NCBI GenBank assembly: GCA_003054655.1
Contig: QAYZ01000016.1
Span: forward strand, 1,488,001-1,552,000
Source: Spartobacteria bacterium LR76
GTDB taxonomy: Bacteria; Verrucomicrobiota; Verrucomicrobiia; Chthoniobacterales; Terrimicrobiaceae
Length of the DNA stretch: 64,000 nucleotides
Reading direction: 5' to 3'
The position numbers were made by a program, and so were the translations under genes. Under the pieces are notes generated by a model. It saw only the letters and a list, made by a program, of their open reading frames with translations, was not told the DNA's origin and made no database searches. Below, in pieces: positions 1-9,102 of the stretch. The number at the start of each line of letters is the position of its first letter. Positions within the stretch are counted from its first letter, which is position 1.

Positions 1-87
1 CGCCAGCACGAGAATCATGATGGCCAGGGCAATAATAAGCGCGGCACCCCGGCTGTTGCCAAGGCGCGATGAAGTCAGTTTTCTCAC
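1..87 (-). CDS. Verru_Chthon cassette protein A, N-terminal fragment
   Basis: Only the first 29 codons are inside the window. The reading starts with GTG at 87 and overlaps the stop codon of the upstream gene (GTGA). The peptide has a short basic N-terminus (VRKLTSSRLGNSRG) followed by a hydrophobic helix (AALIIALAIMILVLA), as in PilX/GspK-like minor pseudopilins. Its place as the fourth gene after three pseudopilin genes fits the large A protein of the Verru_Chthon cassette (TIGRFAM family known from Verrucomicrobium and Chthoniobacter). The family assignment rests on context and the N-terminus only. Confidence 0.6.
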   Translation of the reverse strand, partial: MRKLTSSRLGNSRGAALIIALAIMILVLA

Positions 88-668
88 GGTCTGTAGGTGC
101 GTACGCGACCATTTACCTGGTCGACCTGGATCACGGCGTAGTTGTCCGGCACATCGGTCTTCGACGCATCTCGGTCCCGCACGACGGTCACAAAGTTCGA
201 AGTCGTGTCAAACCCGAGGTCGGTCCCGCCGCCTGGACGAAAACGAAAACCGCAATACTTCGTATTTCCTCTCCCGGGGAACACTCCATTGGTCTCGCGG
301 ATCGACGCACCCGCGATCAAGGGCGACATCTTGGAATTGGAGGCCATCACTGTTCCGTCCGGCAGCCACGAAATGCGCGAGATCGGGCGATAGCTCGTCA
401 CGTCGTTCGGGGCTGGTGCCCACAACTGCACCCCGGCATAACCGGGCTGGCTGCCGTCGCGCCAGACAAAGCGCACCTGCACCTCGCGATTCTTGCCCAC
501 GGCCTCCTGCCTCGCGTAGGCAAACTGGTCGGCGACGATCTGCCCCGCCCGCGTCATCGACGTGCCGCCCGTGATATTGTTCATGGCAGGAATCGCCAAT
601 ACCGCGAGGAGGCCGATGATCGCCACCACGACAAGAAGCTCCACCAGGCTGAAAGCGCACGTCCTCAT
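84..668 (-). CDS. Verru_Chthon cassette protein D (type II pseudopilin-like)
   Basis: 194 residues. The start at 668 is chosen because its ATG overlaps the stop of the upstream gene (ATGA); an in-frame ATG at 677 is the alternative. The N-terminus MRTCAFSLVELL followed by a long hydrophobic helix is a prepilin cleavage/methylation motif, with Ala rather than Gly at position -1. The rest is a soluble beta-rich domain of the size of GspH-type minor pseudopilins. It should be processed by a prepilin peptidase and assembled at the inner membrane. Gene order B-C-D-A with overlaps matches the Verru_Chthon cassette; the cassette's substrate is not known to me. Confidence 0.8.
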   Translation of the reverse strand: MRTCAFSLVELLVVVAIIGLLAVLAIPAMNNITGGTSMTRAGQIVADQFAYARQEAVGKNREVQVRFVWRDGSQPGYAGVQLWAPAPNDVTSYRPISRISWLPDGTVMASNSKMSPLIAGASIRETNGVFPGRGNTKYCGFRFRPGGGTDLGFDTTSNFVTVVRDRDASKTDVPDNYAVIQVDQVNGRVRTYRP

Positions 669-1723
669 GGCGACCATTTCGACTCCCGTAGAGACACCGT
701 GGTGGAGAAGACCCGGAAGCCGATGTTCTTATCCGCCAGCCGGTCCTGGAGCTTCTTCAGGTCGCTGGCGTACTGCGTGACGTCATTGGCAAAGAGTCCG
801 GCAAGCGCCGCCGTGATTTCCGCCGGAGGAGCCTGCCCTTTGTCGATACGCTTGGCGGAAATTTCATCAATGACGACCAGTGTGAGTTGCAGGTTCGGCG
901 GGAGCTGATGCGCCTGCGCAGGCTGCCTGGGAGGAGTGCCGCTCCAGGCATCGGCCGTGCGCGAGTCATAGGTATAGTCGTCAGAGATCTGGGTGCCCGC
1001 AGCATCATCCTGGGTGGAAAGCCGCGGCCACACGATCAGGGCGATCACATTTTCCGCCACCGCCCGCACCTGTCCCTGGGACAGCGGAGTGGTCGCCCAG
1101 GAGTCCCCCGACGATGACGTGAAAACCGAGAGCTTTTCCGCCGGAGCGCTCAGCTCCATCAATCTCCAACGATACCGCGACGGGGTGGAGAGAAATCCCG
1201 GCTTGGACGCGTCGTCATCGCCAAAAGCCACGAAGTAACCGCAGGCGCTCAGCAGCCCGGGGAGCGCGCTATAGTCGGCATTGGACGACAGTCCGGTGGG
1301 CGCGATAAAGAAGATCGCCTGCGTGGCCACCGCAGAGATGCCCGGCGGCATTCCGGTGATCAACGACGAGGCCGGACCGCAAAGAAAATGCAGATCAGAG
1401 TAACGACCGTACTGGTCTGGAACAAAGGTTGAGGGCGACGACGACAACCGGAACGGTTTGCGTGAGCTGTCGTAGTAATCCCAATAGGTATTGAGCGTCG
1501 CCCGGCTCAATCTCGCCGTCATCACATCAAACGCGGCGCGCGCGTCCTGAAAGGTTTCGATCTTGGCATTGGCCTGTCTCCACGCACGGGAACTGCTGCT
1601 GATGATCGATCCCGTCATCACAAGGATCATCGCCAGCAGGGTCACCGCCGCCAGCACCTCGAGCAGCGTAAACGCGGCGGGATGAGTCGCCTGTCTGTCA
1701 GCGGGCTGCCACTTGAATCGCAT
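665..1723 (-). CDS. Verru_Chthon cassette protein C (pseudopilin-like)
   Basis: 352 residues from ATG at 1723, which lies inside the end of the upstream gene (26-base overlap). Upstream in-frame starts would place the prepilin motif too far inside. The N-terminus carries a short leader and the motif AAFTLLEVLAAVTLLAM, a type IV prepilin helix with Ala at -1. The long soluble domain is typical of GspJ/PilW-like minor pseudopilins. It is the third gene in transcription order after B and before D only in the sense of B-C-D-A; all four are translationally coupled by overlaps, implying a single envelope-associated pseudopilus complex. Confidence 0.8.
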   Translation of the reverse strand: MRFKWQPADRQATHPAAFTLLEVLAAVTLLAMILVMTGSIISSSSRAWRQANAKIETFQDARAAFDVMTARLSRATLNTYWDYYDSSRKPFRLSSSPSTFVPDQYGRYSDLHFLCGPASSLITGMPPGISAVATQAIFFIAPTGLSSNADYSALPGLLSACGYFVAFGDDDASKPGFLSTPSRYRWRLMELSAPAEKLSVFTSSSGDSWATTPLSQGQVRAVAENVIALIVWPRLSTQDDAAGTQISDDYTYDSRTADAWSGTPPRQPAQAHQLPPNLQLTLVVIDEISAKRIDKGQAPPAEITAALAGLFANDVTQYASDLKKLQDRLADKNIGFRVFSTTVSLRESKWSP

Positions 1724-2132
1724 ACCAGACAACCTGGGCGTTTGGCACATTGCTCCGCGTGATGCCGATCCTGATGCGCTTGAGATGATCCTGCATCTGT
1801 GCGATGTCGGCATCGGCGCTCAATCCCGGCAGGGAGGGTGTCGACTCCTGGACCTTCGCTGTATAACGGGCGCTGGCATCCGACGCGCCAGCCAGCAACT
1901 GGCCCTCCTGGTCAAATGTGAGGGTCTGTCCCGTGAGAGAGGCAAACTCGGAAGTGGAGACTCCCGCCGCGATCCGCTGCAGGATCTGCGCATGCACCGT
2001 CTGGTCCATCGACTCACGCAATGCCCCCAGACCCGCAGGCAGCAGGCCGATCAAGGAAAGCAGGCTCACCGAGACGATTCCCAGCGCCAGCGTCACCTCG
2101 ACGAGAGAGAAGGCTGCAAAAGACTTTTTCAT
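1698..2132 (-). CDS. Verru_Chthon cassette protein B (pseudopilin-like)
   Basis: 144 residues. The start at 2132 gives MKKSFAAFSLVEVTLALG, an ideal short basic leader and prepilin helix; the longer reading from 2153 would add seven unlikely residues. An AAGG stretch lies just upstream as a possible ribosome-binding site. It is the first gene of the B-C-D-A cassette, so the promoter should lie between 2133 and 2227. GspI/PilV-like minor pseudopilin fold is inferred from the N-terminal helix and small soluble domain. Confidence 0.78.
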   Translation of the reverse strand: MKKSFAAFSLVEVTLALGIVSVSLLSLIGLLPAGLGALRESMDQTVHAQILQRIAAGVSTSEFASLTGQTLTFDQEGQLLAGASDASARYTAKVQESTPSLPGLSADADIAQMQDHLKRIRIGITRSNVPNAQVVWYAIQVAAR

Positions 2133-2227
2133 ATGCCTTGGGGGATTGAGCACGAACGAAACATACTACCGGTGTTTATGGATTACCAACTCGTTTAGGA
2201 TTCAACCTGTAGAAATACCCTAATGAT

Positions 2228-3010
2228 TCACCTCGCCTGGATTAACGCCGCCGAGGCCGCCGGCGCAGCCTGCCGGGGAAAGTCGCCGAACCGGTATTGC
2301 GGCCGCCAGCCCAGGCGCTGCATCGTGTAGGCGATATCGGCATGCTCCTCGGCCTCGGGCCCGGCCACGAGGTAAAATGCCTCGCATCCCAGCCCCTCCA
2401 GGAGCAAGGCGGCGCGGGCGGCCGCGGCGATATCCCGAGGGTCGATCGCCTGCCAGTCGACCCCCGGCTTGCGGTTTCCATACTTATCCACGAGGTCATC
2501 GCCGCTCACGACATAGGCCGGGCGCAACATTGCAACCGCCATGCCGTACTGCTCATGGAAATACGCTGCGGTCGCCTCCTGCAGGGTTTTGGTCAGGGCG
2601 TAGATCCCGTGAGGCGACGGCGGCAGATCCCGAGAGAGGAAGCGCCGTGCGGCCAGATCGCGTCCCACCACCGCGGTGCTGGAGATCAGGACGACTCTCT
2701 TTACGCCGCGCTCGGCCGCGACCTGCAGGCACAGGGCGGCACCCTTGACATTGATGTCAAACGGGATCGCCGGATCATCATACATGCCGGCACGATTCGG
2801 TGCCATGTGGCCGATAACCAAAGCCTCCACCCCCTCCATGGCGGACTCGAGTGCGGCACGATCCGTCACCGAGCCGTGAATCACCGACTCCCCTTGCACA
2901 TCGAAGGGGCGGACCGAAAAGTCCCGATCAAGAGCCTCGACCAGATGGCTGCCCAGGAACCCGGCGGCTCCAGTGACCAGCACCGGGGAACGCAATGAAA
3001 GAGCTGTCAT
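2228..3010 (-). CDS. NAD-dependent epimerase/dehydratase (extended SDR)
   Basis: 260 residues. The N-terminus VLVTGAAGFLGSHLVEAL is the Rossmann GxxGxxG dinucleotide-binding loop. Further family marks are the RVVLISST strand and YALTK, the catalytic Tyr-x-x-x-Lys (Y ~137). It is cytoplasmic and probably acts on a sugar, uronate or nucleotide sugar; the substrate cannot be read. It starts six bases after the esterase gene stop and is likely co-transcribed with it. A paralogue lies at 8236-9006: the two share MAPNR, DINV.GAAL, VLRPAY, DLVNKYG-like and DPRDI blocks, so they are a lineage-specific pair within one polysaccharide locus. Confidence 0.85.
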   Translation of the reverse strand: MTALSLRSPVLVTGAAGFLGSHLVEALDRDFSVRPFDVQGESVIHGSVTDRAALESAMEGVEALVIGHMAPNRAGMYDDPAIPFDINVKGAALCLQVAAERGVKRVVLISSTAVVGRDLAARRFLSRDLPPSPHGIYALTKTLQEATAAYFHEQYGMAVAMLRPAYVVSGDDLVDKYGNRKPGVDWQAIDPRDIAAAARAALLLEGLGCEAFYLVAGPEAEEHADIAYTMQRLGWRPQYRFGDFPRQAAPAASAALIQAR

Positions 3011-3016
3011 GACTGG

Positions 3017-4297
3017 TCAGTGCTGCACCGCGGCTGGCGCTGCCTCGGCTTTGAGAACGATCTTCTGCTGCGGCTTCGGCGGGGAATACTGGTGAGTCAT
3101 CCCCTGCACCAGATCGAGCTGCTTCGCGCCCTTGAGATTGTTGTACAGCACTGCCACTCCCGACGGCGGGCAAACATAATCCCCGAGACCCGCCGTGATG
3201 GTCACAGGGCAGGCAATACGGCTGCCCATGTTCACGGAATCATAATACCCCAGCCCATCAGCGTAATCCGGCCGCCACCCGCGGAGCCGCCCCACATTCA
3301 CCCCGCCGAGGTCGCACATCCACGGCACATTGACCATGCACTTCGTCACGTCCTGGTCCAGCGCGGCACCGGAGAGGGCCTGGAATCCTCCCTGGCTCCC
3401 GCCGCTGACGATGAGGTCCTTGCCGTTCCACTCGGGCTGGGCCTTGAGAAACTCCAGCGAACGCAGCACCCGCAGGATCATGCCGTTGAAGTACGAGGTC
3501 TCCGGCTTCGCATTCTCCTCGTTCTTGAAGCCGTATTTTTCCAACCCCAGCCCCTTGTAATACTCCGGCTCCCTGCCGTTCTCGATCCCATGGGCATTGA
3601 TACAGAGCATCATCGTCCCCGGCGCGGTGTATGGTTTCGCCGATGCGACGCCGTACCCCATGTAGGCTCCGTTGGCCCGCAGCGATTTGGCTGCGGCATC
3701 CTTGGGCTTCGTCAGATAACCGGAAACCGGCCTGCCCCCGACGCAGTCGATCTTGACGTCATAGGTGACATACGCGGGATCGGCTGACGGCACCTCGGTC
3801 ATGGTGAATTTGAGCGGCACCTCTTTCAGCCGCCCGATCTGCGCCTTCCAAAAGGCATCAAAGTCCGCAGGCTCCGGCACGCCCTGCACGAGCTTCTCCG
3901 GCTCAACTCCCGCGCCTCCATCGAAGCGGACGGGGAGCTGCTTGTCCCCGAGGATCGGCTTGCCCGCTTCATCCACCGCCTCCACCTGGAGGCGCACAAA
4001 TCCCGGCTTGTCCATCGATGTGGTGATAACCAGAGGTTCTGCCGCCGACGCCGCCGCATCGCCCTTCTCCGTCTTTCCATCATCCCCGGTCCGCGTCCAG
4101 CGCAGCTTCCGGTCTCCGGCCGGCTTGCCATCTTCCAGCAACTGGACCTGAAAAACCATCGGCTCGCCCGGCTGGTAAAGAGCGGCCTCCCTGTCGGTCC
4201 TCCCGGCAAGAGTCAATTCACCCGCCCAGGTCGTGGCGATTGAAAGCGAGAGGATTCCGAGCAGGATTTGATTCGCAGAAGCGATGCACATTCTCAT
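3017..4297 (-). CDS. Secreted acetylxylan-esterase-like alpha/beta hydrolase
   Basis: 426 residues with a signal peptide (~1-25). Residues ~30-130 form a beta-sandwich-like accessory region; the catalytic part from ~135 resembles the AXE1/cephalosporin-C deacetylase family. The nucleophile elbow GGSQGG is at about residue 298, followed by candidate Asp (GLGDYVCPP, ~373) and His (GMTHQYSP, ~399). It would remove acetyl groups from a polysaccharide or oligosaccharide in the periplasm or outside. It is transcribed divergently from the LacI regulator at 4404, which probably controls it, and is followed closely by an epimerase gene. Confidence 0.85.
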   Translation of the reverse strand: MRMCIASANQILLGILSLSIATTWAGELTLAGRTDREAALYQPGEPMVFQVQLLEDGKPAGDRKLRWTRTGDDGKTEKGDAAASAAEPLVITTSMDKPGFVRLQVEAVDEAGKPILGDKQLPVRFDGGAGVEPEKLVQGVPEPADFDAFWKAQIGRLKEVPLKFTMTEVPSADPAYVTYDVKIDCVGGRPVSGYLTKPKDAAAKSLRANGAYMGYGVASAKPYTAPGTMMLCINAHGIENGREPEYYKGLGLEKYGFKNEENAKPETSYFNGMILRVLRSLEFLKAQPEWNGKDLIVSGGSQGGFQALSGAALDQDVTKCMVNVPWMCDLGGVNVGRLRGWRPDYADGLGYYDSVNMGSRIACPVTITAGLGDYVCPPSGVAVLYNNLKGAKQLDLVQGMTHQYSPPKPQQKIVLKAEAAPAAVQH

Positions 4298-4403
4298 TTA
4301 AAAAAGGGGGGCGTTTTCATCCTATGTTAGCCCTGCGAACCGGGATTTAAATTGCTTTGCCAAGATAAGTCATTCACACTGAAGAATTCCTTCCCACCCC
4401 CTG
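4298..4403. promoter_or_regulatory. Divergent promoter region of esterase and LacI regulator
   Basis: The 106 bases between two divergently transcribed genes must hold both promoters and probably the LacI-family operator. An A+T-rich stretch with the palindrome ATTTAAAT lies at about 4346-4353. I could not identify a convincing operator or -35/-10 pair by eye. Confidence 0.4.
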
Positions 4404-5441
4404 ATGACAAAGCGCGTTTCGGTCCGCGACATCGCCCGTGAGCTGGGCCTGCACTACACGACAGTCGGACTCGCCCTGCGAGGGTCTCCGCGATTGAAAA
4501 AGGAGACCCGCGACAAGGTGCGCGCCGCCGCCGAGAGGATGGGCTACCGTCCCGACCCGTTCCTCTCCGCCCTCGTCTCCTACCGGAACGCCAAGCGCCC
4601 AGCCACGTTTCACGCCGTGCTGGCCTGGATCAACAACTGGCCCGACCGGGAGGCCCTGCTGGATAACCCCATCTATCGCAGCTATTTCGAGGGCGCTTCG
4701 ACCCGCGCCAGCGAACTCGGCTACAAGCTGGAGGAGTTCTGGCTGCAGGCGAAGGAAATGACGCCGGAGCGGCTCCAGCGCATTTTCCAGGCGAGAAACA
4801 TCAATGGTCTGCTCATCGCCCCGCAGCCCCGATCCAAGGTGCCGGTGGAGCTGAACTTCCATGACTTTTCCGCCGTGGCCTTCGGCTACTCGATGCACCC
4901 CCACATGCTGCACCTGGTGACGAATCACCACACCCAGACCATGGACCTTGTGATGGACAAGGTGATGCAGCTCGGTTACCGGCGGCCCGGTTACTGCATC
5001 CTGCCGTCGACCGACGTCGGCGGAAACTACATCTGGATCTCGCGCCTGCTGTATCTCTTCGCGATGCGCCCCGAACTCACCCCCGTGCCTCGCCTGCAAT
5101 CCCTCGATCCGGATTTCCTCGACAAGTGGATCAAGAAGTACAAGCCGGACGTGCTCATCGGCTACAACGCCGTCCTCCCGGTGGTCGAGAAACTCGGCTA
5201 CCGCGCGCCCACGGATATCGGCTTTGTTTCCATGGCAATCGATACCGATGACCAGCGCATCTCGGGCGCAAACCAGAACGACTTCCTCATCGGAAAAATC
5301 GCCACCGACGTGCTGGTCGGAATGATCCACCGCGGCGAACGCGGACTCCCCGAGGTCCCTGTCCGCACGCTGGTCGACAGCACATGGTTCGCGGGGGAAA
5401 CCCTCCCTCCGCGCAAATCCCCTCCGAAGGCAAAACGTTAG
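4404..5441 (+). CDS. LacI-family transcriptional regulator
   Basis: 345 residues. Residues 1-55 are a LacI helix-turn-helix plus hinge (VSVRDIARELGLHYTTVGLA, then a conserved AAERMGYRPDP hinge entry). Residues ~60-330 are a periplasmic-binding-protein-like sensor domain. In this family a sugar effector releases or promotes DNA binding. It sits between a divergent esterase operon and the convergent PL8 lyase gene, so its most likely targets are the surrounding polysaccharide genes. The start has no strong Shine-Dalgarno sequence, which is not unusual here. Confidence 0.9.
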   Translation: MTKRVSVRDIARELGLHYTTVGLALRGSPRLKKETRDKVRAAAERMGYRPDPFLSALVSYRNAKRPATFHAVLAWINNWPDREALLDNPIYRSYFEGASTRASELGYKLEEFWLQAKEMTPERLQRIFQARNINGLLIAPQPRSKVPVELNFHDFSAVAFGYSMHPHMLHLVTNHHTQTMDLVMDKVMQLGYRRPGYCILPSTDVGGNYIWISRLLYLFAMRPELTPVPRLQSLDPDFLDKWIKKYKPDVLIGYNAVLPVVEKLGYRAPTDIGFVSMAIDTDDQRISGANQNDFLIGKIATDVLVGMIHRGERGLPEVPVRTLVDSTWFAGETLPPRKSPPKAKR

Positions 5442-5528
5442 GTCGCCAGGATCACCACCCGCCTGATTGCGGACGAAGGCGGATGGCAATGCGTATTCCC
5501 TCCTCCCCCGCCGAAAGTCCGCGCTCAT

Positions 5529-8198
5529 TCACGGCAGCGCAACCGTGAGAGTCGATCCCGCCATGGCTCCGGCAGGCAGCGCGAGCTTCGTCGCCTTGCC
5601 ATCCAGCGTGACGGCGATCTCCTTGAGCAACTGCGTCGGGTCCGCTATCGCCAGCCTCCCGCCAGACTCATCGAGCATGAGCACACAGGGCTGATCAACG
5701 GCGATCACCCGGCCCGCTCCGAAACTCAAGGCCCCCGGCTGATGAAAAACAGCCTGCGTCCTTTTTAGTCCGGCATGGCGCACGGCCTGGAGCTCCCGGG
5801 TGTTTTGCAGGATCTGAACCGTCGGAGAGGCCGCCATCGCCTCGGTCTGCTCGCGGGAGATGCCAGGCAGCAGCACGTATGCGTATGTCGCATCCCTCGG
5901 CTTGTCCCCATGATTGATCCACGCCGAGAAAACCTCTGCCGTCACGGGATCGGGCTTCGCCCGGCCATTGACGAGATTCCACGCACCGGTCTGCTCCTGA
6001 AAGCCCAGACTCACGCGTTGCGGGGACGGAAAGACGTAGCCCACTCCGTCATGCCACGCCCACTTGAGATCCGGGTATTCTCGTACTCCCACGCCGGCTC
6101 TCTCCGGTTTCCCGGCGCCGGCTGCCACCATCACATCACCCTTCGCGAGACACTGGTTCACACTGGATGCCACCGGCTCCCCGTCACTGGAGATTCCGGC
6201 ACCGAGGCCGACGATCTCGTCGTCAAAATAGAACCAGCTCTTTTTCGCCTTCACTCCGTCACGATTGAGGGTCAGCACCGCCGCGCCGTATCCGCCATCC
6301 GACACTCCGCCGACGAAATCACTGTCATTCGTCACCTTCCAGTTTTTCGGCTTGAGCCGCGCTTTGTCGGTGGTCATCGGAGCGGTGACTCCCGGCAGAC
6401 GCGCCCAGTCCCAGACCGGGAAGATGTCGTCGTATTCCCGCCCCGTCAGGTACAGGAATGTCGCCCCGTCGCCGAGGTAGCCGCCGGAGAGATTCTCCGT
6501 ATTGACAACCTCCGTGGCGAGAACCCGCGCCGAATTCATCCTCGTGGAGGCGTAGTACCTCGGCCGGCGGTGCACCATGTAGTCGGAGCGCCAGAAATAC
6601 GTGCTCTGCGCCGGGATGACCGCCGCGTCCGGACGGTCGCGCTCGATGGCTGCCTGATATTGCGCGGTATGCCCGGGGTCCATCGTCTTCGCCGTTTCCA
6701 ATAGCAGCAACACCTCGCCGCCCTTGCCTGCCGGAGATCGAGGCCCGATCTGGCGTCCGCACGAGCTGATGTCGACATTGCCTTTCCAGACGACCGTGGC
6801 GAGACCGTTGAGCAGATAGCCTCGCACGACCGCCATCTTCTCCGGGCTCGCCGCCAGACTCGTCCCGCGCAGCACGGTCATCCATTGCACGGTATCCTGG
6901 GCGAAGCCCATCCCATAGTTTCCGAGCTGGAGCAGAGGCCCGTGCTGATAAAAAGAAAAGTCCGGCTGCACGCCCTCCTGGGTCGATACATCGATGTCGC
7001 CCGGCCTCCCTGATGTCTTGAAAGCCGGCCTGGTGCCGCCCGGCTGGCTGGCGATCACGACCTCCTCGAAGGCCACATCCCGGGCGCGCCGGACCAGCGC
7101 CATGTCCGAGGCGAGCAGCCCCTTGGCCAAAGCATTCGCCGCGACCCACACCCGGTTCTGCCCTGTCAGCACACCTCGTCCCCAGTGCGGCGGGCTATCC
7201 ATCACCGCACGCCCCACGATCCGGATGCCAGCCGATCGCTCCTCCGGCGTGAGCTCCGCATCCATCAGCAGCAGGATTTTCGCCAGATCGGCAGGCACGC
7301 CGATCTCGCGGTACCACCATGCGCTCGACCAATAGTCATTCCGCAGCCAGTTCCCGAGCGCCTTGTGAATCGCCGCCGACAAGGCGGCATCGCCCTTCAG
7401 CGGACTCCCCGGCATCGTGTAGGCGAGCGCCATCGCCTCGAGCCGGGCCAGATGAGTCAGCGGCTGCCAGAAGCCGCCGGTTTTGCTGGCGTAGTCAATA
7501 TCCGGCCACGCCCCCTCCGCGTTCAGCGCCGCCATCCACTCCGGCACGCGCTCGCGCTGGCGTTCCATTTCCCCCGAGCCTTTCCACTGCGCCTGTTGAT
7601 ACCCGGCAAACTGCCTCTTGATTTGATCCACCTCCGCCTGTTCTGCCGCAGAAAGCGGATTCGCCACGGCCCGATGCAGCGTCAGACCGTCCAGATACAA
7701 GACCGCGTCCGGGCTGGGTTTCATCCCCCACCCGTCCACGGTGAACATCATGGAATCGATCTTGTGCCATCCCGCCGGGTTGCCGCTCGGCTGGAAATAC
7801 GAGATCGGAATGCGCACCTCGTTCCACCCCTCCCGCTCAACGGTCACGCGGTATCCGAAGTATGAGAACCCCTGCGGGTCCGCCCGGGATACGAGTACGA
7901 TCATGAGAGGCACCGGCTTCTGGCCCGCATTGTAGATCCAGAGCGAGAGTTCCTCCGCGTCCGACCAATCATGCGGGATGTTTCCGCTGCCGACGGACTT
8001 GTTCACCAGGTGATCCTTCCACAGTCCCGATCTCCCTCCTGTTTTCACCTTCTCGCCGGAAAGCTCGATGCCTTTCCAGTCGCCCTGATCAAAACCGAGC
8101 ACCACCGCGGAGGAATCCGCCGCCCGGACGGAAGACAAAGAGGCCAGGCCCAGCGCCAGGCCGAGCAGGACGGTGACAGGAAGGGGGAGTCGATACAT
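5529..8198 (-). CDS. Polysaccharide lyase family 8-like protein (hyaluronate/chondroitin/xanthan lyase type)
   Basis: 889 residues with a signal peptide (~1-26). Residues ~30-180 are a beta-sandwich carbohydrate-binding-like region. Residues ~190-560 form an alpha/alpha toroid with PL8 hallmarks: NDYWSSAWWYREIGVP, TGQNRVW (~346, active-site Asn), FSFYQHGP (~418, active-site His), then GGYLGDGATFLYLTG (~576, active-site Tyr region). The C-terminus is beta-sandwich. PL8 enzymes cleave uronic-acid-containing polysaccharides by beta-elimination; the actual polymer cannot be told. It is the last gene of a minus-strand run beginning at the alginate-lyase-family gene and converges on the LacI gene. 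Confidence 0.85.
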   Translation of the reverse strand: MYRLPLPVTVLLGLALGLASLSSVRAADSSAVVLGFDQGDWKGIELSGEKVKTGGRSGLWKDHLVNKSVGSGNIPHDWSDAEELSLWIYNAGQKPVPLMIVLVSRADPQGFSYFGYRVTVEREGWNEVRIPISYFQPSGNPAGWHKIDSMMFTVDGWGMKPSPDAVLYLDGLTLHRAVANPLSAAEQAEVDQIKRQFAGYQQAQWKGSGEMERQRERVPEWMAALNAEGAWPDIDYASKTGGFWQPLTHLARLEAMALAYTMPGSPLKGDAALSAAIHKALGNWLRNDYWSSAWWYREIGVPADLAKILLLMDAELTPEERSAGIRIVGRAVMDSPPHWGRGVLTGQNRVWVAANALAKGLLASDMALVRRARDVAFEEVVIASQPGGTRPAFKTSGRPGDIDVSTQEGVQPDFSFYQHGPLLQLGNYGMGFAQDTVQWMTVLRGTSLAASPEKMAVVRGYLLNGLATVVWKGNVDISSCGRQIGPRSPAGKGGEVLLLLETAKTMDPGHTAQYQAAIERDRPDAAVIPAQSTYFWRSDYMVHRRPRYYASTRMNSARVLATEVVNTENLSGGYLGDGATFLYLTGREYDDIFPVWDWARLPGVTAPMTTDKARLKPKNWKVTNDSDFVGGVSDGGYGAAVLTLNRDGVKAKKSWFYFDDEIVGLGAGISSDGEPVASSVNQCLAKGDVMVAAGAGKPERAGVGVREYPDLKWAWHDGVGYVFPSPQRVSLGFQEQTGAWNLVNGRAKPDPVTAEVFSAWINHGDKPRDATYAYVLLPGISREQTEAMAASPTVQILQNTRELQAVRHAGLKRTQAVFHQPGALSFGAGRVIAVDQPCVLMLDESGGRLAIADPTQLLKEIAVTLDGKATKLALPAGAMAGSTLTVALP

Positions 8199-8209
8199 AA
8201 GGAATGAAA

Positions 8210-8225
8210 GCCCGGCGGGCCGGGC
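8210..8225. other. GC-rich hairpin in front of the PL8 gene
   Basis: GCCCGGC and GCCGGGC are perfect inverted repeats separated by two bases. The hairpin lies in the 37-base gap between the epimerase stop and the PL8 start, just upstream of its AAGGAATG-like ribosome-binding region. It has no following T-run on the minus strand, so it may affect mRNA processing or translation rather than terminate. Confidence 0.45.
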
Positions 8226-8235
8226 GCGTTTTCTG

Positions 8236-9006
8236 CTAGGCCGCCTCTATGGCGATGCCTTCAAAGCGGTGCCGGGGCGTCCAGCCAAGACGCCGTTTAT
8301 TGGGTTCCAGGTCCACATGCTCCTCCGCCCCCGGACCCGCCGCAAGATAGAACACCTCGTACGAGAGATCCGAAAGCTGCAAGCCGCACCGCACCGCATG
8401 GCCGATGTCCCGGGGATCGATGCAGTGCCACGTGATCGCGTCTCGCTTTTTTCCGTATTTGTTCACGAGGGAGTCCTCTCGCAGGATGTAGGCAGGCCGG
8501 AGCACGACGACCTCAAGCCCGCGCAGGCGATGGTAATACTCCGCCACCTCCTCCTGCAGCACCTTGGTCATCGAGTACAGGTTCACCGGCGCGAATGGCA
8601 TTTCCGCCGTCGTGAAATCCGGCGAGCAATGTCCGCCGACAACCGAGATGCTTGAGATCAACACCACGCGCCGGATGCCATGGCGCACCGCAGCCTCAAA
8701 GGCAAGCGCGGCCCCGCGCACGTTGATGTCCAGGCACTCATCCGGCCAGTCGTAGACATCGGGGCGGTTCGGCGCCATGTGCGCGATCACCAGCGCGTCC
8801 GCACCCGCGCAGGCCGAGTCGAGCGCCTCGCGATCCGTCACCGACGCAGCCAGAAACCTGCCCGGCCCGGGCGTCTCGACCACATCCATGCGGATCAGGT
8901 CATAATCCTCCGCCAGCACCTCGCAAAGCGACTGCCCGAGATAGCCAGACGCGCCTGTGACGAGAACTTTGAGAATGGCAGGAGTCAGACGCGTGTCGGT
9001 ATTCAT
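8236..9006 (-). CDS. NAD-dependent epimerase/dehydratase, paralogue 2
   Basis: 256 residues from ATG at 9006; an in-frame ATG at 9048 would add 14 residues. The Rossmann motif VLVTGASGYLGQSL, the RVVLISSISVV strand and YSMTK (catalytic Tyr/Lys) identify an extended SDR. It is clearly homologous to the gene at 2228-3010, sharing MAPNR, DINVRGAAL, VLRPAY, NKYG, DPRDIG and FYLAAGP.AEEH. It lies between a carbohydrate-binding protein and the PL8 lyase, so it probably processes a sugar or uronate released by that locus. Confidence 0.85.
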   Translation of the reverse strand: MNTDTRLTPAILKVLVTGASGYLGQSLCEVLAEDYDLIRMDVVETPGPGRFLAASVTDREALDSACAGADALVIAHMAPNRPDVYDWPDECLDINVRGAALAFEAAVRHGIRRVVLISSISVVGGHCSPDFTTAEMPFAPVNLYSMTKVLQEEVAEYYHRLRGLEVVVLRPAYILREDSLVNKYGKKRDAITWHCIDPRDIGHAVRCGLQLSDLSYEVFYLAAGPGAEEHVDLEPNKRRLGWTPRHRFEGIAIEAA

Positions 9007-9102
9007 AGATTTCCCGGAAAATGGGGATACTTCTGGCTTTAATGGCAAAATAGCGGGACTCCCGATACGGGCAAGACGCGCAAGTTTCTTCCTGTAGAAT
9101 CT

